This document shows, in pieces, positions 1 to 12,426 of a DNA stretch of 64,000 nucleotides. Where the stretch lies: the NCBI GenBank assembly GCA_003255065.1, contig QAOA01000527.1:1-64000 (forward strand). The letters are read 5' to 3'. Source of the stretch: Cercis canadensis (Eukaryota > Streptophyta > Magnoliopsida > Fabales > Fabaceae). Position 1 is the stretch's first letter, and the number at the start of each line of letters is the position of its first letter. The notes under the pieces are model-generated. The model was given only the letters and a program-made list of their open reading frames with translations. It made no database searches and was not told the origin of the DNA. The position numbers and the translations under genes are program-made.

Positions 1-426
1 TTCCTGACTCATCCAGCATCATATGGTTCTGATTTCTGTTTAACATCTCTCTCTCTCTCTGACTGTTAGGAACTCAAACTGCGAAGATAGAATTCACCCC
101 AAAAGACTAGTCTATTAAAAAATGGTATATTCTCAACTTAAGTATCATTCCATAATTACTTGTAAAACTGATGTAGGACTTCCCATATCGTAACACTGAC
201 TTTTAGGATTTTATTTCTCTTCCCAGCTCAACTGATCTGCTTATTTGCTATTGGGATTTACTTTTCTTTAAAACGAATGGTGGGGCATCGTTTTGAAATT
301 AGGATTTGTTTGTGGTCAAGTTTATAATTTCATCTTTTATTTGTGGCCAATATATAATTAAGATATAAACCAATTATCCCATTACCATTTCACCTTCTAC
401 TATTCACATAACAAAGCAAAGCTTGC

Positions 427-432
427 CACGTG
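427..432. promoter_or_regulatory. G-box (CACGTG) upstream of the 48-aa gene
   Basis: A palindromic CACGTG core in the context GCCACGTGTA lies about 300 bp upstream of the start codon at 729. G-boxes bind bZIP and bHLH factors (light and ABA responses). The motif is read directly; its use is inferred from position only. Confidence 0.4.
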
Positions 433-653
433 TACCGTCAATATGAGGTACTTGTGCCACTTGTGGCAACTAAGTTGTATCCGTAATTCTAATGTCTTTT
501 TTTTGGATTTTAGTTTTTTCAAAGTTGACGAAACAAATCAGCAATGCAAAATAAAACCTTACGAAAAGCAAAATCATTAAACCCTTAATTTTTCTTTCAC
601 GGCAGTCGGCTCCCATTTATCCTTCTGATTTCTGATATCTTCCAGATTCTGAA

Positions 654-686
654 ATGGGTTTCTTCAATTTCTTCGACATTTCTTAG
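654..686 (+). promoter_or_regulatory. Upstream micro-ORF (10 codons)
   Basis: An ATG at 654 opens a frame reading MGFFNFFDIS and stops at TAG 684-686, 42 bases before the main ATG at 729. If the mRNA begins upstream of 654, ribosomes meet this micro-ORF first, so it could lower translation of the main ORF. The transcription start is not known, so this is an inference. Confidence 0.35.
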
Positions 687-728
687 CTCTTGGTTGAGAA
701 ACCATAGCAGACAGCACAGAGCCACGCG

Positions 729-875
729 ATGGCAATGCCATGGGGTATGACCCTTTGGATGGCAAAGATGGTATTGATAGCTTTAAGTGGGTGGGTTTCT
801 TCGTGCTTGATTGTTGCTGATGAGATTGCGAGCGCTCTCCGATCTGGCGATATTGGTCCCTTCCATGTTGGCTGA
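729..875 (+). CDS. 48-aa small membrane-type protein, unknown function
   Basis: An intact ATG-to-TGA frame encodes 48 residues, beginning MAMPWGMTLWMAKMVLIALS and ending GDIGPFHVG. Residues about 8-30 are hydrophobic and could form one membrane segment or anchor; the tail is polar and short. I believe near-identical very short proteins are annotated in other dicots as 'transmembrane/unknown protein', but this is from memory and no function is assigned. The ORF is not nested in a larger gene: a G-box and pyrimidine-rich leader lie upstream, and a good donor (CTG|GTAAGT at 911) with acceptor near 2070 suggests a spliced 3' UTR. The high density of Met and Trp codons and the lack of any competing frame argue for a real product. 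It could still be a chance ORF in a noncoding transcript. Confidence 0.55.
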   Translation: MAMPWGMTLWMAKMVLIALSGWVSSCLIVADEIASALRSGDIGPFHVG

Positions 876-2200
876 TTCAATTTGTTAAATTTAACATTTG
901 GCAAAGCCCTGGTAAGTTTGATGAACCCTGCTTCATACTTTTCAAAGTTGGGTATCAATGTTATTCCAGTTTATTATTGTAGCTCCTCGTGAAAGTTCAG
1001 TTTTTTAAAGTATAGGGAATATAGCAGTCCTTGACTCCTTTCTAAGTTTTTATTGCTACATTAGGGTAGAATAGAATGCATATCTTGAATTGTATTTGAG
1101 GGAAAGATCAATATAACAGTATCTCCTTAAATTAAAGAATCAAATAGAGTACTGCTTGTATCCAAAAAGTTTTGTGGTCATATGTGCATGATGTTACCAG
1201 CACCGACAACTTGTTTAAAGTTGCTGGTTGTAGCTTACTGTTTGCTATGTACAAAAAAGATTATTACTTCTCATTTTTAAGAGGAGCAAATGAGAAGAGC
1301 GGGCTGAATTCCTTGCTTTTGCTGCTTAAGAAATTAGATTATGTTTGGCTTATATTATTGTGGTCATTTTGAATTCTTTGATTTTAATGTTTGGCTGAAA
1401 AACTCACTAGCCAAACTGCTGAGAAATCTCTCTAATTGTTAGCTGCTTTGATTATGCTGCCCATATTGTTGGATTCACTTATCAACAAACTATTAGAGTC
1501 TATGGAATTGTTCTAGTTGCATTTCTTGTCCATTAGTTATCATCCTTATTACTGGCCTGCTGGGTACGAAAAGATGTATAACAGTCTGCTGAAGTGAGAA
1601 TAAGATGACAATTTCTGATGAATCATAAAATAGATATAACTGTCTGCTGAAGTTTGAACTCTTGCAAATAGGTTCATTTGCTTGATCCAAGTAGAAAATT
1701 TAAACAAAGAGACAAGGAATCAGAATATCTAAGTGATGAAGTGAGAATAAGTTTATTATGATTAGGATGAGTTGTGTTGGATTGCCTTTCAGCAGCCGAA
1801 AAAGAAGAATGAGAAGAAGTAAAGATGAGTTATGCCTATATATTTGTGTTTGTTAATTTTCAGATAGTCTTTTAGGTTTGAACAATTCGCATCTGTTCAA
1901 GTAATGCACTCAGTTGCCAGAACATCATATATTTAGTCATCCAGTTTGCTTGGTTATTATCTTATTCATCATGGATAAGCTTTGTTAATCACAGAGGTTT
2001 GGAAACTTAGTAGGAGGTCTAAGAATTGTCATTAAGAATACTAAGTAAACTTTTCTTTGTCCATGTGCAGATCTGTGGAGGCCCGGGGAAAGAAGGAATG
2101 CGATTATGTAGCGATTGCGACCCAAGAACGTTGCCTTCAATTTAGCTGTGTCAGTTTGTTATACTGATTTTAATATGTTATTTCATGTTTGTTATTTATT
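876..2200 (+). other. Putative spliced 3' UTR of the 48-aa gene
   Basis: After the TGA at 873-875 the sequence runs to a consensus donor at 911 (CCTG|GTAAGT). An AT-rich stretch of about 1.16 kb follows, then a T-rich acceptor ending GTGCAG at 2070. The next block (2071 to about 2200) has no long ORF and would be the second UTR exon. No coding potential is visible inside the intron. A 3' UTR intron can make a transcript sensitive to nonsense-mediated decay; whether it does here is unknown. Confidence 0.35.
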
Positions 2201-4200
2201 GAAAATCACGAAGGTATAATTCTTAGTCATATAGTATAACCTAGCTTGAAGCCTGTGCTTGTAGAGCAATACTGTTCTGAATAACTGATACTCTTGTAAA
2301 GGAAAAGTGGAAAACATTGTACTCTGTGGTTGAGAGAGAGTGTGGGTGTAGCTGAGGGGAATTAGGTATGTGGCTGAAAGAAGTGAAAGCACTGTTGAGT
2401 ATATTTTTCCCTGTGTTTGGCTCACATAATAAGCATTTTTAGTAACTGTAAGAGGAGAAAATCTATGATTAGGAGAATTCCAAAAAGTTCTCTACCCAAC
2501 CATAGAACTATAGAGGTACTTCCATGTTATTCCCCCGATTTATATGACCTTAATAACTACAAGTTTATCCTTTTGTTTCTTGGTTGTGTCTTCACCCTTA
2601 ATTTTAAATTCAGCAATTAATTTAACAAATAGAAATTGTATAGCAAAATCAGTCTTGCTGCAAGCTTTTTTTTTTTTTTATTTTTTTTTTTTTTTTGGTC
2701 TTGAACATGCTTTTAAGTTTGAATTAACAAATTTGAATATTCAGGTCATGTCGGTATCTTGGAGCTTTTGGGCAGAACAAAACAACCAAAGCAAGCTTTA
2801 ATATAAGTAAATAAAAGGGGCATTTTATGGTGAACAACTGTTTCCAGCTAAAGATTTCATAACTGAACCACGTCGAAGAAGTCAAACCCATTCCACAAAC
2901 GCAAGACGCTACACATTGAATAAATATGAGAAACATGTTTTATTGTTTAGTGAAATGAAAACAGAGTGAGGTCAAGGCCTAACAAGTGACTTGATGATGG
3001 AACTTTATATCGATCTAATATATGTCCACACTTCAAAACATTTGAAAATTTGACATACTGCACACAAATCTAAGCCAGGTTGCCATCTCTTTTGACTTGG
3101 GAACGGGGAGAGAGGCAGGGATAGATAAGACACCATCCCTCACGAGTCACGGGGGATATAAATTGAAGATCATATGACGAGTAAAAGAATCGAAACCAAT
3201 TCCACCTCCCTTATCACCACCCGGGTACACACTAGCTAAGATAGAATCACACTACCTCACATTGCTAAGGTAGCCATACAAAAAAGAAAACTACAGTAAA
3301 TTCAATTGAACTCAGATTATGCAAACCATTATTGTATAACATTGTATCAAATAGCATGTTAAAAGAGGATATTCTATTCTGACTTTACAAGATAATACTA
3401 TATGCATGCTACAAACATTTGTTATGAACGGGGGTAACTAAGCTACATCTCCCACTGAGGTTATTATTTACTAACCGGGTTATGTTGCTACCTTAGCTAT
3501 TGGATGGTTCTTCCTATGTGCCTATGATTCCTAGTATAAGTTTTTCCTTTTAGAAAGCAGAACTTAAACCAGTTCACCCCCTCCCCCGCCAAAAAAAAAA
3601 AAAAAANAAAAAAAAAAACCCAAAAAAAGGAAGACATTTCTAGTATCTATCATAATGTAAACTAAGATTACTCTATGTAAAGCAAATTCCAAAAAAGAGA
3701 AAAGAATAACCATATAAAAGCTTTTCCATTATTTTTTGGGAACGTGGTTTTCCCTGTCATGAAAGCATTCCAAATTTCATTTCCCAACACTGCACAATGT
3801 GGTGAGTGAACTTCAACACACCAATTGACATGTTCACACAAGAGTTAAAATTCCAAATCTGTCATGTCTACGTCTAAACTTTTATGTACAACGCTTCATT
3901 CCTAATGATGCTGTCCAACCTGCAGCCAAGATAAATACATAATAAATATATGTCCAAAAAGGTCCTCTTGTAGCTGAATATGAAAGTTATCTTTTCTTAT
4001 GACCCACGGTTAAAGCTAAGAACACCAATGAGCTAATGAAAGTAAATTTCGTAATGACAATATGTACCTTGATAGTTAGAAAAACTTTTTACCAAGTCAA
4101 ATACTGGAAATAAATATTTCAGCGCATTACATCTTTCAGTTCGAAATTTAAAACTGCCTAAGCAAGTTTTCTCTACCCCAACATGGCTGCCCCTTTATGT
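2201..4200. other. Intergenic, no gene recognised
   Basis: AT-rich spacer with homopolymer tracts (T-rich near 2667-2697, A-rich near 3591-3618, broken by an N at 3607). Short ORFs here show no family resemblance and no splice-compatible neighbours. It lies between two gene 3' ends in convergent orientation, the small + gene and the - strand TIGR01589-type gene, and probably contains the 3' UTR of the latter. Confidence 0.5.
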
Positions 4201-4381
4201 ATATATAGGGGAACGCTATCCTCCTCACTTTATGATGGATGTTAGCACTTCTTTCCATGGGACAAAAAAGTCATTCCATTTTCACTAAAATTGTGCTTAA
4301 TCATTAATTCTTTGTTCCCATTTATATAGGACGATGCTAACCTCCAACAAAAGGTGAGGAGGTTAGCATTTCCCATATATA
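4201..4381. repeat. Short foldback MITE
   Basis: The left end (ATATAGGGGAACGCTATCCT...) is matched by the reverse complement of the right end (...GGTTAGCATTTCCCATATAT). Both arms contain the block CCTCCTCAC followed by an AT-rich segment and a second TTAGCA block. Total length is about 181 bp with no coding capacity. It sits just downstream of the TIGR01589-type gene and may fall in its 3' UTR. TATA flanks on both sides would fit a TA or TATA target duplication, but this cannot be told from the terminal sequence. Confidence 0.6.
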
Positions 4382-4537
4382 GCCCAAATAAATACCCTAA
4401 AAGAATAGCTGAGAGTTGAAGTAGCTAGCTTCACTAGTGCACATCATCGTAATTTTTGCCATGGCTTGATCCATATCTAGCAACAAGAGAAAAAGAATAT
4501 ACCTCACAGTTTCTGATGACTAGATGTTTGTTATTAA

Positions 4538-7500
4538 CTATTCGCTCCCAAAGTCTTCATAACTCAAACCTTCGGAAATGGTATCCAGCCTTTTATTTTC
4601 TATTTAAATGCCAAGGAAATATTAAAGTCAGCCACTAACCTCACTTTTTATGAAGCAACAAATTATGGATTTTTTTTTGTTTTTGGGGAGAGAGAGAGAG
4701 AAAGGTTGGGGGGGGCTGTATCTCACCTTGTTCTCCTCTTTCATGAGAATCAAAAAAAGCCTCATTATCAGCACCAAGGAAAGGAGACCTAACATAGCTC
4801 TCCAGTATATCTGATTAAAGAAACTGAACTATTAGCCCCATAGATGATGCTACTCTTCAAGAGTTGTTACTTAAGGATGTTCTTTCATGTAAGCAACTGG
4901 GTTGAAACTCTATACTTTAAACAATGAATGTGAAGCATGACTTGACCTGCTTTTTTATTAGTTGCTTCTATAATAAATCATCAGGAAACATGCACTAGAT
5001 CATGGGAAAAAGTGAGCAAGCACGCAGACGCAGACATGGACCCATAAAACTTTGACAGTGAGAAAGAGAACAAACCAGAACTCTGAGAGAAATCAGCCGT
5101 CAGATCAGAGAGACTGAAATTTCTAGGAATCTGACCCAAAAATCCGAATGAAGAAGCATCCTGATCCAGGAGTGACTCATTCAGTGAATGTGAGTTGGAC
5201 TCCACATTAGCAAAGGATGTAAGTGATGCATCACCAATAGTTTGGCGTGCCTCCAGGACGTTGCCATCAGCACCAAACATATAAGGAGAACTTCCGGAAT
5301 ATCCAGGTTCTGATTTGATCATGCCCCCATTAATTCCAGACATCATCAGACCTATACTAGAACCTTGAGCTGAAAGCATGCTTGGACGGGCATCAATCCT
5401 ATTGGCATGAGTAGACATCTCAACTGCAGCATGCATACTTGTATGCAGTGGTGGTCCACCATTGGTAAACACATTGGGTAAACTAGAACCAACAGGATGT
5501 TGCAGATTTTCTGCCTTGAGTGCTGCTCCTGTTTGGTCTGCACCATAGCATCCCGGATTCTGGTGCACTGTGGAATAAAATGACATTTGTAGCAGAATTA
5601 CAAGAAAAGCTTGCAGCCAAACATACGAAAACAGATTTAGAATAGTAAAGCAGGTAACAGGTTTTCTCCTTTCAACTACTTTTCTAGTCAATGACTCTAT
5701 ACCCTTTTGTCATGTCTCTCTGGAACAGTACTTGCTGTGATTTAAGAGCGCCAACAGGACAAAGATCTATGGCAAGAAACAATCATAAAATTAATTTAAT
5801 GACAGTCTACTCCGTTGTCCTTGGATTCTTCTCTTAAGACATCAGACAAACTTTCTACTATCATAACCTATTAATTTTAGTTCCTACACTAATGCAGCAA
5901 AGGGGGAAAACAAAAGCAAAAAATAAAATAAAAATACAAATACAAGAAAACAGAGGAAGCTTCACAAAGACAAGGCAGTTTCAACACACAATTGGACGTC
6001 AATCAGTGCCTACCATGTTCAAGGTAAGAAAAGTACCTACTTTTCTTTTAGACCAGAAAGAAATCACATATATTACAGCCTTAACTTTTGTAACAAACCC
6101 TAAAAAAGTAAAGTTGTCAACTTTTCTTTCATATTCATCCAACATCAGCAACTTGAAATTTTCTTGTGTCAGTATGCTCTTTGTAAAATCATGCCTTTTC
6201 TTAAACCTTGTGGTGAGAAAACAAAATAAATAAGCCGCAATATCCATCATCACTCCATAAGCAGACAAGCACGTCCATGGAAATAAAGACAAATGTATAA
6301 AACAAAAAAACAGAATTTTAAGAAATTTAATTCGAAGATTAAACAAGATACATTAGAATTAGAGGACAACTCATCAGAATGTAGAAAGAACCTTAGATCT
6401 TTTATAATGTAGTGATGAGCAGTGTATGCAAGGGCAATTACCCTTCATTTGCATTTAGATGACTAATAAAACCACGGTTTAACTAAATTAAAATCAGCAA
6501 AGGGAATTTAAGAATAGCTTAAATTTTCCATTTAAGCTACACCTCCGTCCAATTTCTCCCTATCTGGCTAATATTTTGACATTGCCCCAAGAATATCTTT
6601 TTCTTCTCAAACCTTTAGAAGACCTCTGACACATACAAGTAATCATCTAAATCACTTCAAAACTGAGCAAAATACAACACAGAAAGATAAACACTTAATC
6701 AACATGTTTTAAGATTTGCATTAGCAAATTTGCTCATGGTAACATTCAGTGAAAGGATCATGTTGAAGTTGAATCTCGGACAGCCAACATCATCTTTCTT
6801 CCCACAGGACTTCTAAAGTATATCATAACATTCATACTTTATTAGAATATCTCGAGTTACCTTGGCAACTTCATAAGTAGCTTTCCACTCGTTTTATGCA
6901 TATAAATCTTAATTGTCTTCAGTTCCTTGGCCTTTCAGTAGTTACTCTAAATAAATTATTTAGCCACCCCACCCCCCCTCCCCCCACCTTAATGGGGGAT
7001 AAAAGAGATCAATCAATTTCTTAAATTATTTAGTAAGTGAAGGGAAATGCTAAATAGGGGACAAGAAAAACTAGAATGCATTTAATTTAAGCACCAATTA
7101 TAGGGCATAAAGAAGTATAAAGGGTGCAGGAAAGGCTTTAATATTCCATTCCCTCCAGTTTTGGGACATTAGTAAGGCAGTAAATATGCAAGCATTGCAT
7201 ATGTGGGTTGGTGGGTGAGCCTGAAAGAGGGAATTAGCCTATGGCAATGATTTGAAAAGTCACTGTAAAGAACTGGATTCAACTAATATTGAAGTTGGCC
7301 AAAATGGATGGAATCAATGTCTATGGAGGTGATAGGGACTTACATGCAGGGATATGTGACCCATTTGAAGTAGGAAGTGATGCGACTGCAGTTGGAGGTA
7401 GCTGATGCATCAACTGCACTTGTTGCTCAAGCAACCTGTTGAATTCCATTATTTGCTGCTTCACCACCAATCTTAAATAATAAGCCTTGAAGAATTCCTG

Positions 7501-10500
7501 ATTTTCTTCTTCAAGCTTTACCCAAACTGAAAACCAAGAAAATAATTTTGCATTTCAGAAAGAAGGAATGAAACTAAATGGTGGCTAAAAAAGTGACTTG
7601 ACTTTACTCCAGTGCCCAATCCCCAAGGTCAAATAGCAGTTTCGACAGCAGCTAATGATCAATGACAAAATTTTACTCTTAACATCTTATGTTTCAAAGG
7701 GAAGATAAGAACTAAATCATGGCTTTATAAGCTGACATCACTTTTGTAAGTATCAAAACAAATAATTAGACTTCTAAGAACACCAATGGCAAAAGTACTC
7801 AGCTAGGCCAACACAGACACTCCACCATAGTACAAAGCAGATCCATGAAATTACTAATTTCAGCAGCAGTTAACAGGAACTGAGAAGTAGCTGAATATCA
7901 CAGTGTTAAAGTTTCAGGTTCTTTTCTTGTTAACTACTTATCTTTCTTCTAAGGGAAGAAACAGATTACAGCATGGTAAAAAACATAAGCTATTTACAGC
8001 AAGAACAGTTGTGTCAACGATGTCAAAGACAATATCACAAGAATAAAAAGGGGTGTAAGAAATGGTGAACATCATCATCAAAATTAATTTGGCAAAAGAT
8101 AGGAGGATTCTAGAGGCCTTTGACCTAAGCATGCATTTTGGTGTATCTTTTTATCCCACTGATCTATTACATAAAGTAAATAAGACTTGATTTCAGTTCG
8201 CAGTCTGTATCAATAACTTTCTTATTCAATAAAAAACCATCCATAAATTTAGAGCTTATTGAGGGATGGAAAGTTCTAAGCTTCAAATCCACCAGCACTT
8301 TCTAGTAAACTAGTAAAGCCTAGCAAACTACTCACAATAACTAGCATCCAGGTTTTCTTAAACATCAATCCAACTTACATGAATGGACAGGAGTATGCAA
8401 AAGTTGTATTCTTCTCCAAATTCAAGCTCCATAAAAACTTTTCTCTATAGGGAAAAAAAACATATATTTTTGGTTGTTACACTTTCCTGTCATAAAGCCA
8501 CAAACTCCATTAAGTCCTAGTGATGTGCCAAAACCCAAAAAGTCCTTAGAAAATTTGAGATCCCACGTGAACTTTTTCATGTACTTCACAATAACTTTTC
8601 ACTAGTATAAAAGAGGAAAGGGAGAAAGGGAGGACACAAACTAAAACAATTGACCTCCATGCTGAACCTTACAGTGAAATTTCACAAATCTATAAGGATA
8701 GCTATATTATATGCTTGGTAACACATTTTAGGACCTAACCAGATTTGAAGGAGGCATGTTCTGCTCAGAGCAATTAAGGTTAAGAATCATGTCTAAGAAA
8801 ACAAAATATCTAAATTGAAATGGGAAAATATTACAAACTAAACAGAAAAATAAATAAATAAAGAAGTTAGTACTTCTGCATAGTCTAGTAGAATACATCA
8901 AAAAGTCTCCTGCCAAGTGAGGGGGGGGGGAGAAGAAACAGGAAAATTCATGCCAGAAAACATAATATTCCAATTTCCCATTACCAAGTTCAGTGAAACC
9001 AGGCTCTATTTTTGCTTGAGCTAGCAGCGTTTCCACAACTTCTTTCTGGTTCATATACAGTTGCAGACATCGTTCTATAAGATTTTGCACCTGGAACATG
9101 AGGCAAATAAAGCAACGGTTATCATTAGCAATCTCTCACTCTTTTTCTACAAGTAAAGAACTACACAAAATAACCAACAAAATCAAGCCAAACACTACAG
9201 CCACAATCACTAAAACCAGCACACTTTCTCAGAATTACCTTACCCAGAAAAAGGAAGATTCATTATGTATGTTCAAATAAACCCTCCTTTACCAGTATGC
9301 TATATTGGGATACATCCGTTTTCTTTTGTCCCCCATTCTACTTACTGCACATGCATCTCATCTACTAGCCAAAAATACAGCAGCAAGAATTTTTACCATG
9401 ACCATGCTAAACCAGAATTGTTCTCAACAGCTTTCAAAATGAATTAAAATCTAACAATGGGTTAGGAATCTCTGAATCAAAAACCTACATGATCAATAAG
9501 AAAACCTGTCTTCATCTTGTGAGCAAGAAAATGATGCCAAAGTGAGATCACTAGAAAAGAAGACATGAAATTGGGTTTGGATGTGTCACATTACAAATTC
9601 AATTGCATTATTGAAAATGAATCTCAAATTGACATGTAATTATGGGAAACTGTCCAAGAAAACCACATAACAATAATTCTTCACGGAATCTGGTGATTTG
9701 GTCAAATATCAGCAATAAGGCTCCATTCAACAACAATTTCATAATTTTTTGGAGTTTACTAATAGCCTATTTCGAATGTCATATGCTAGTCATCACCTTT
9801 TAAAACTCAAAACATTACAAAATCTATATAAATTCTAAAAAAAAAAAAAAAAAAANAATCTTCCAAAAAAAAATATTTGCCTTCAAAATGGGCAAGCAGC
9901 ACTTTTGAGAGTAAGAGAAGGTATAAATATCTATTACACAGCATTATGGTAACTCTACTTGGCCCTAAATACCCAACAAATAATTAAAAGGAAGAGAAAT
10001 CATCAGTACACCATATAAAGTATATATCATGTCAAATAAATAAATCTGCATGGCTGACTACTAGGTACAAAATTTTTCTTGCGATCAAAATATCCATTGA
10101 AAGTAAAAATAAAAATAAAAAATAAAACCCTATCAAATTAATCTCGCCATGTTCCTCCTCCTAAGTTAAAAAGTAAATTCCAGAATAGTTTCACGTAAAA
10201 CATTTAATAAAGACAAAACTTATCCTTACTCTGTTGGTTTCGGCAGTCAAGAAGTAAGATTCTATAGCAATAATTAAGAAATATGAATAAACAATTCATC
10301 ACATACAAGAGGAGGGCTCTAAAAGTTTGAGTGCAAAGCAAGTTTACTATAGTCGAGCTAAGCATCTTAAGCTAAAGTAAACATTGGCATTGGTGGAGTT
10401 ATATCCTTATCTCAGGCACATCAAGCATCACAAAGCTCATGCTCTGCGTATGCAAATATTCATCTCATCTAGCATCAGAAAGGAACTATTGTGAAAAGTT

Positions 10501-10723
10501 CATGCTCTGCATATGCAAAAATTCATCGCCTCTTTGAAACTAAAATTAATAATTTTTTTTTTAAAAAAAAAAAAACTACGAAAAATCAAGATTACCGAAA
10601 TGGAAAACAAGAAATCAAATTTTGAAATATGTTAAAGAAAGGATTGAAGAAGACCTGCTTGGCTAGCCACCAGCTTACCAGCTGAATATCCTGACGAGAA
10701 ACCCGTCTCACAGGACTTGACAT
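4538..10723 (-). CDS. Plant-specific A_thal_3526/TIGR01589-domain protein (323 aa)
   Basis: Six coding exons on the - strand, listed 5' to 3': 10723-10679, 9090-8985, 7526-7344, 5567-5076, 4810-4727, 4599-4538. All have GT/AG borders and matching phases, totalling 972 nt. The product starts MSSPVRRVSRQDIQLVQNLI and ends LSYEDFGSE. Residues about 12-70 (QNLIERCLQLYMNQKEVV, then IEPGFTELVW and EENQEFFKAYY) match the plant-specific domain known as TIGR01589/A_thal_3526. A basic and glutamine-rich helix follows (LLEQQVQLM), then a long Ser/Asn/Gly-rich region that is probably disordered. The family's biochemical role is not established; one Arabidopsis member gives a pseudo-etiolated phenotype when overexpressed (from memory). 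There are no membrane segments. The start is chosen because homologues begin at this Met. The frame stays open upstream with no ATG, so an N-terminal extension is not formally excluded. Introns are large (up to 2.2 kb). Confidence 0.9.
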
Positions 10724-11570
10724 ATCCGTATATTTTGCGCAGTAATGCTCTACTTCAACTTTCAAGTTATCACCCAGCCCGATACCCACCGCCTGGTCAC
10801 ATAATAAAGGAATAGATTGTTAATTATTAAAAATAACTCAGTTTTTTGTATTTCAATACATTAAAAACCAAAACCAAGGAAAGAGAGGGGGAGGGGGGAA
10901 GGCCTAGTTCTCATAGAATTTTGCCTACACCGCAAATTATACAAATCAAGCTCATAATTTGCGATAAAAAGCCAAATGCAGAAAGTAAAAAACGATGCAA
11001 AACATATTAAAACGAATATGGTGTGAAAATTTATAGGCTGTCGTTTCCCAACAAATGAATGACCCTCCTCCCCCGCCCTCAACACAAAAAGAATTTAATA
11101 TCATTTACTGCATAGAATCTGTTGGTATAACTTCAAGCCGGTACCTATATACGCACATAAAGAGTGTATCTTAAGCTGCAAAGGCCGGATCAAAGGGATG
11201 GATTTTTCATCACTTAAGCACGCCATATCAGCAAAACAGCAAAGACACAACGGAATCAAAGTTAGGTTTGCTTTAAGATTCCGAACCCTATCATCACAAC
11301 CTCAAAACGAAAGAAAACACGAAAATTCCACGGCCAAATCAACCAATTAATCCATGCACGTTTGTTCACGCAGAATTCAAGATAAAAACTATCTACATAA
11401 AGAGATTTCATCCTAAAAGAAGAAAAGGAGAAATACGCTTACAGATTTGACCAAAATTCGACTGGAATTGGAGAAACTGTAGCGAACTTTTGAGAGGGAA
11501 AGTGCCGCGAAAAGAAGAGAGTGATAAGCGAGGAAGGGAGAAGGAGGTGGCGAAGCTATGGCCTTTTATG
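10724..11570 (-). other. 5' UTR with intron, and TATA-like box, of the TIGR01589-type gene
   Basis: The start-codon exon extends to 10792, where a CCAG acceptor precedes GCGGTGGG. A consensus donor (ATCT|GTAAGC) at 11442/11441 defines an upstream noncoding exon running from 11443 to roughly 11535. The sequence CATAAAAGG (- strand, 11570-11562) could act as a TATA box. No ATG occurs in the inferred leader. The whole leader frame leading into the CDS is free of stops. Confidence 0.55.
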
Positions 11571-11703
11571 GTGGAATAGGAACTCTTTGATCAGCTTTTC
11601 GTGACATTATGTACTTTCTTTTTTTTGGGTCGGGGGTTGGGATGAGAGGCCCAGTGGGAAGTATGGCCTATTGCCGAAACGGTTCTGCGGTAGGTCAAAC
11701 AAT

Positions 11704-11732
11704 GCCACGTGGCAAAATAGGGATCCACGTGG
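11704..11732. promoter_or_regulatory. Paired G-boxes upstream of the TIGR01589-type gene
   Basis: Two CACGTG cores, GCCACGTGGC at 11704-11713 and CCACGTGG at 11725-11732, are centred 20 bp apart, about two helical turns. They lie about 140-160 bp upstream of the TATA-like element of the - strand gene. Paired G-boxes on one DNA face are typical targets of bZIP/bHLH dimers, including PIF and ABF types. The motifs are seen directly; light or ABA control is inferred. Confidence 0.55.
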
Positions 11733-11930
11733 AGATCAGATGACTGAGATGCGGTTGCCATCGGATTCTTTTATGTCGGAGAGTAACGACTATTACCAAT
11801 GAAAAAATTATAAGAGTGCAACAATTGTGTCCGATTTATAGGGTCAATAATTTTATATATAGTAAATTAAAATTTTAATTTTGTGGCTAAAGAGATAGCG
11901 TTGCATTTGAAGATAATATTAAACAATTAT

Positions 11931-12417
11931 GATTTAAATATACTGTAAGTTTTGTAGTTTTGACAAATTTTAACTCAAGTTTTTATAGTTTTTTTTTTTT
12001 TGAGGTCTTTATAATTTGAATTTTTTTTAATTAGGTCCATGTCATAACCTCAGTTATAATTTCATCAGTTTAGTGCTCATATGACAAACGTCTTATCTAT
12101 GTGATAATAAAAGAAGTTAATGTGGTATTAAAGTGACACAAAAATTATCACATCATCATATTTTCTCTTGAAGTTTGAAGTTGATAAAGATGATAAGATT
12201 ACAATTTTTGTACTACTTTGTTACCACATCAACTTCTTTTATTGTCACATAAATAATATGTTTGTCATATGAGCACTAAATTGACGAAATTATAACTGAG
12301 ATTATGACAGATACCTAATTAAAAAAATTTCAAACTATAAAAATCCAACAAAAAAAAATTATAAGGACCTTATTCAAAATTTATTTAAACTAATAGGACC
12401 TACAGTATATTTAAACC
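11931..12417. mobile_element. MULE-type MITE with perfect 9-bp target site duplication
   Basis: A 487-bp element with long, imperfect terminal inverted repeats. The left end begins GATTTAAATATACTGTAAG; the reverse complement of the right end begins GGTTTAAATATACTGTAGG. The arms stay complementary over much of the element, including TCATATGAC and the AAGAAGTTAATGTGGTA block. The direct repeat AACAATTAT occurs at 11922-11930 and again at 12418-12426. A 9-bp duplication is the signature of Mutator-like elements. There is no transposase ORF, so the element is non-autonomous. Its ends match those of the element at 34480-35502. Confidence 0.85.
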
Positions 12418-12426
12418 AACAATTAT

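Noticed and set aside
4538-10723. First impression of a bZIP/TGA transcription factor for the 5.0-5.6 kb coding block
   Set aside because: No basic-leucine-zipper is present; the N-terminal exons give the A_thal_3526/TIGR01589 domain instead.
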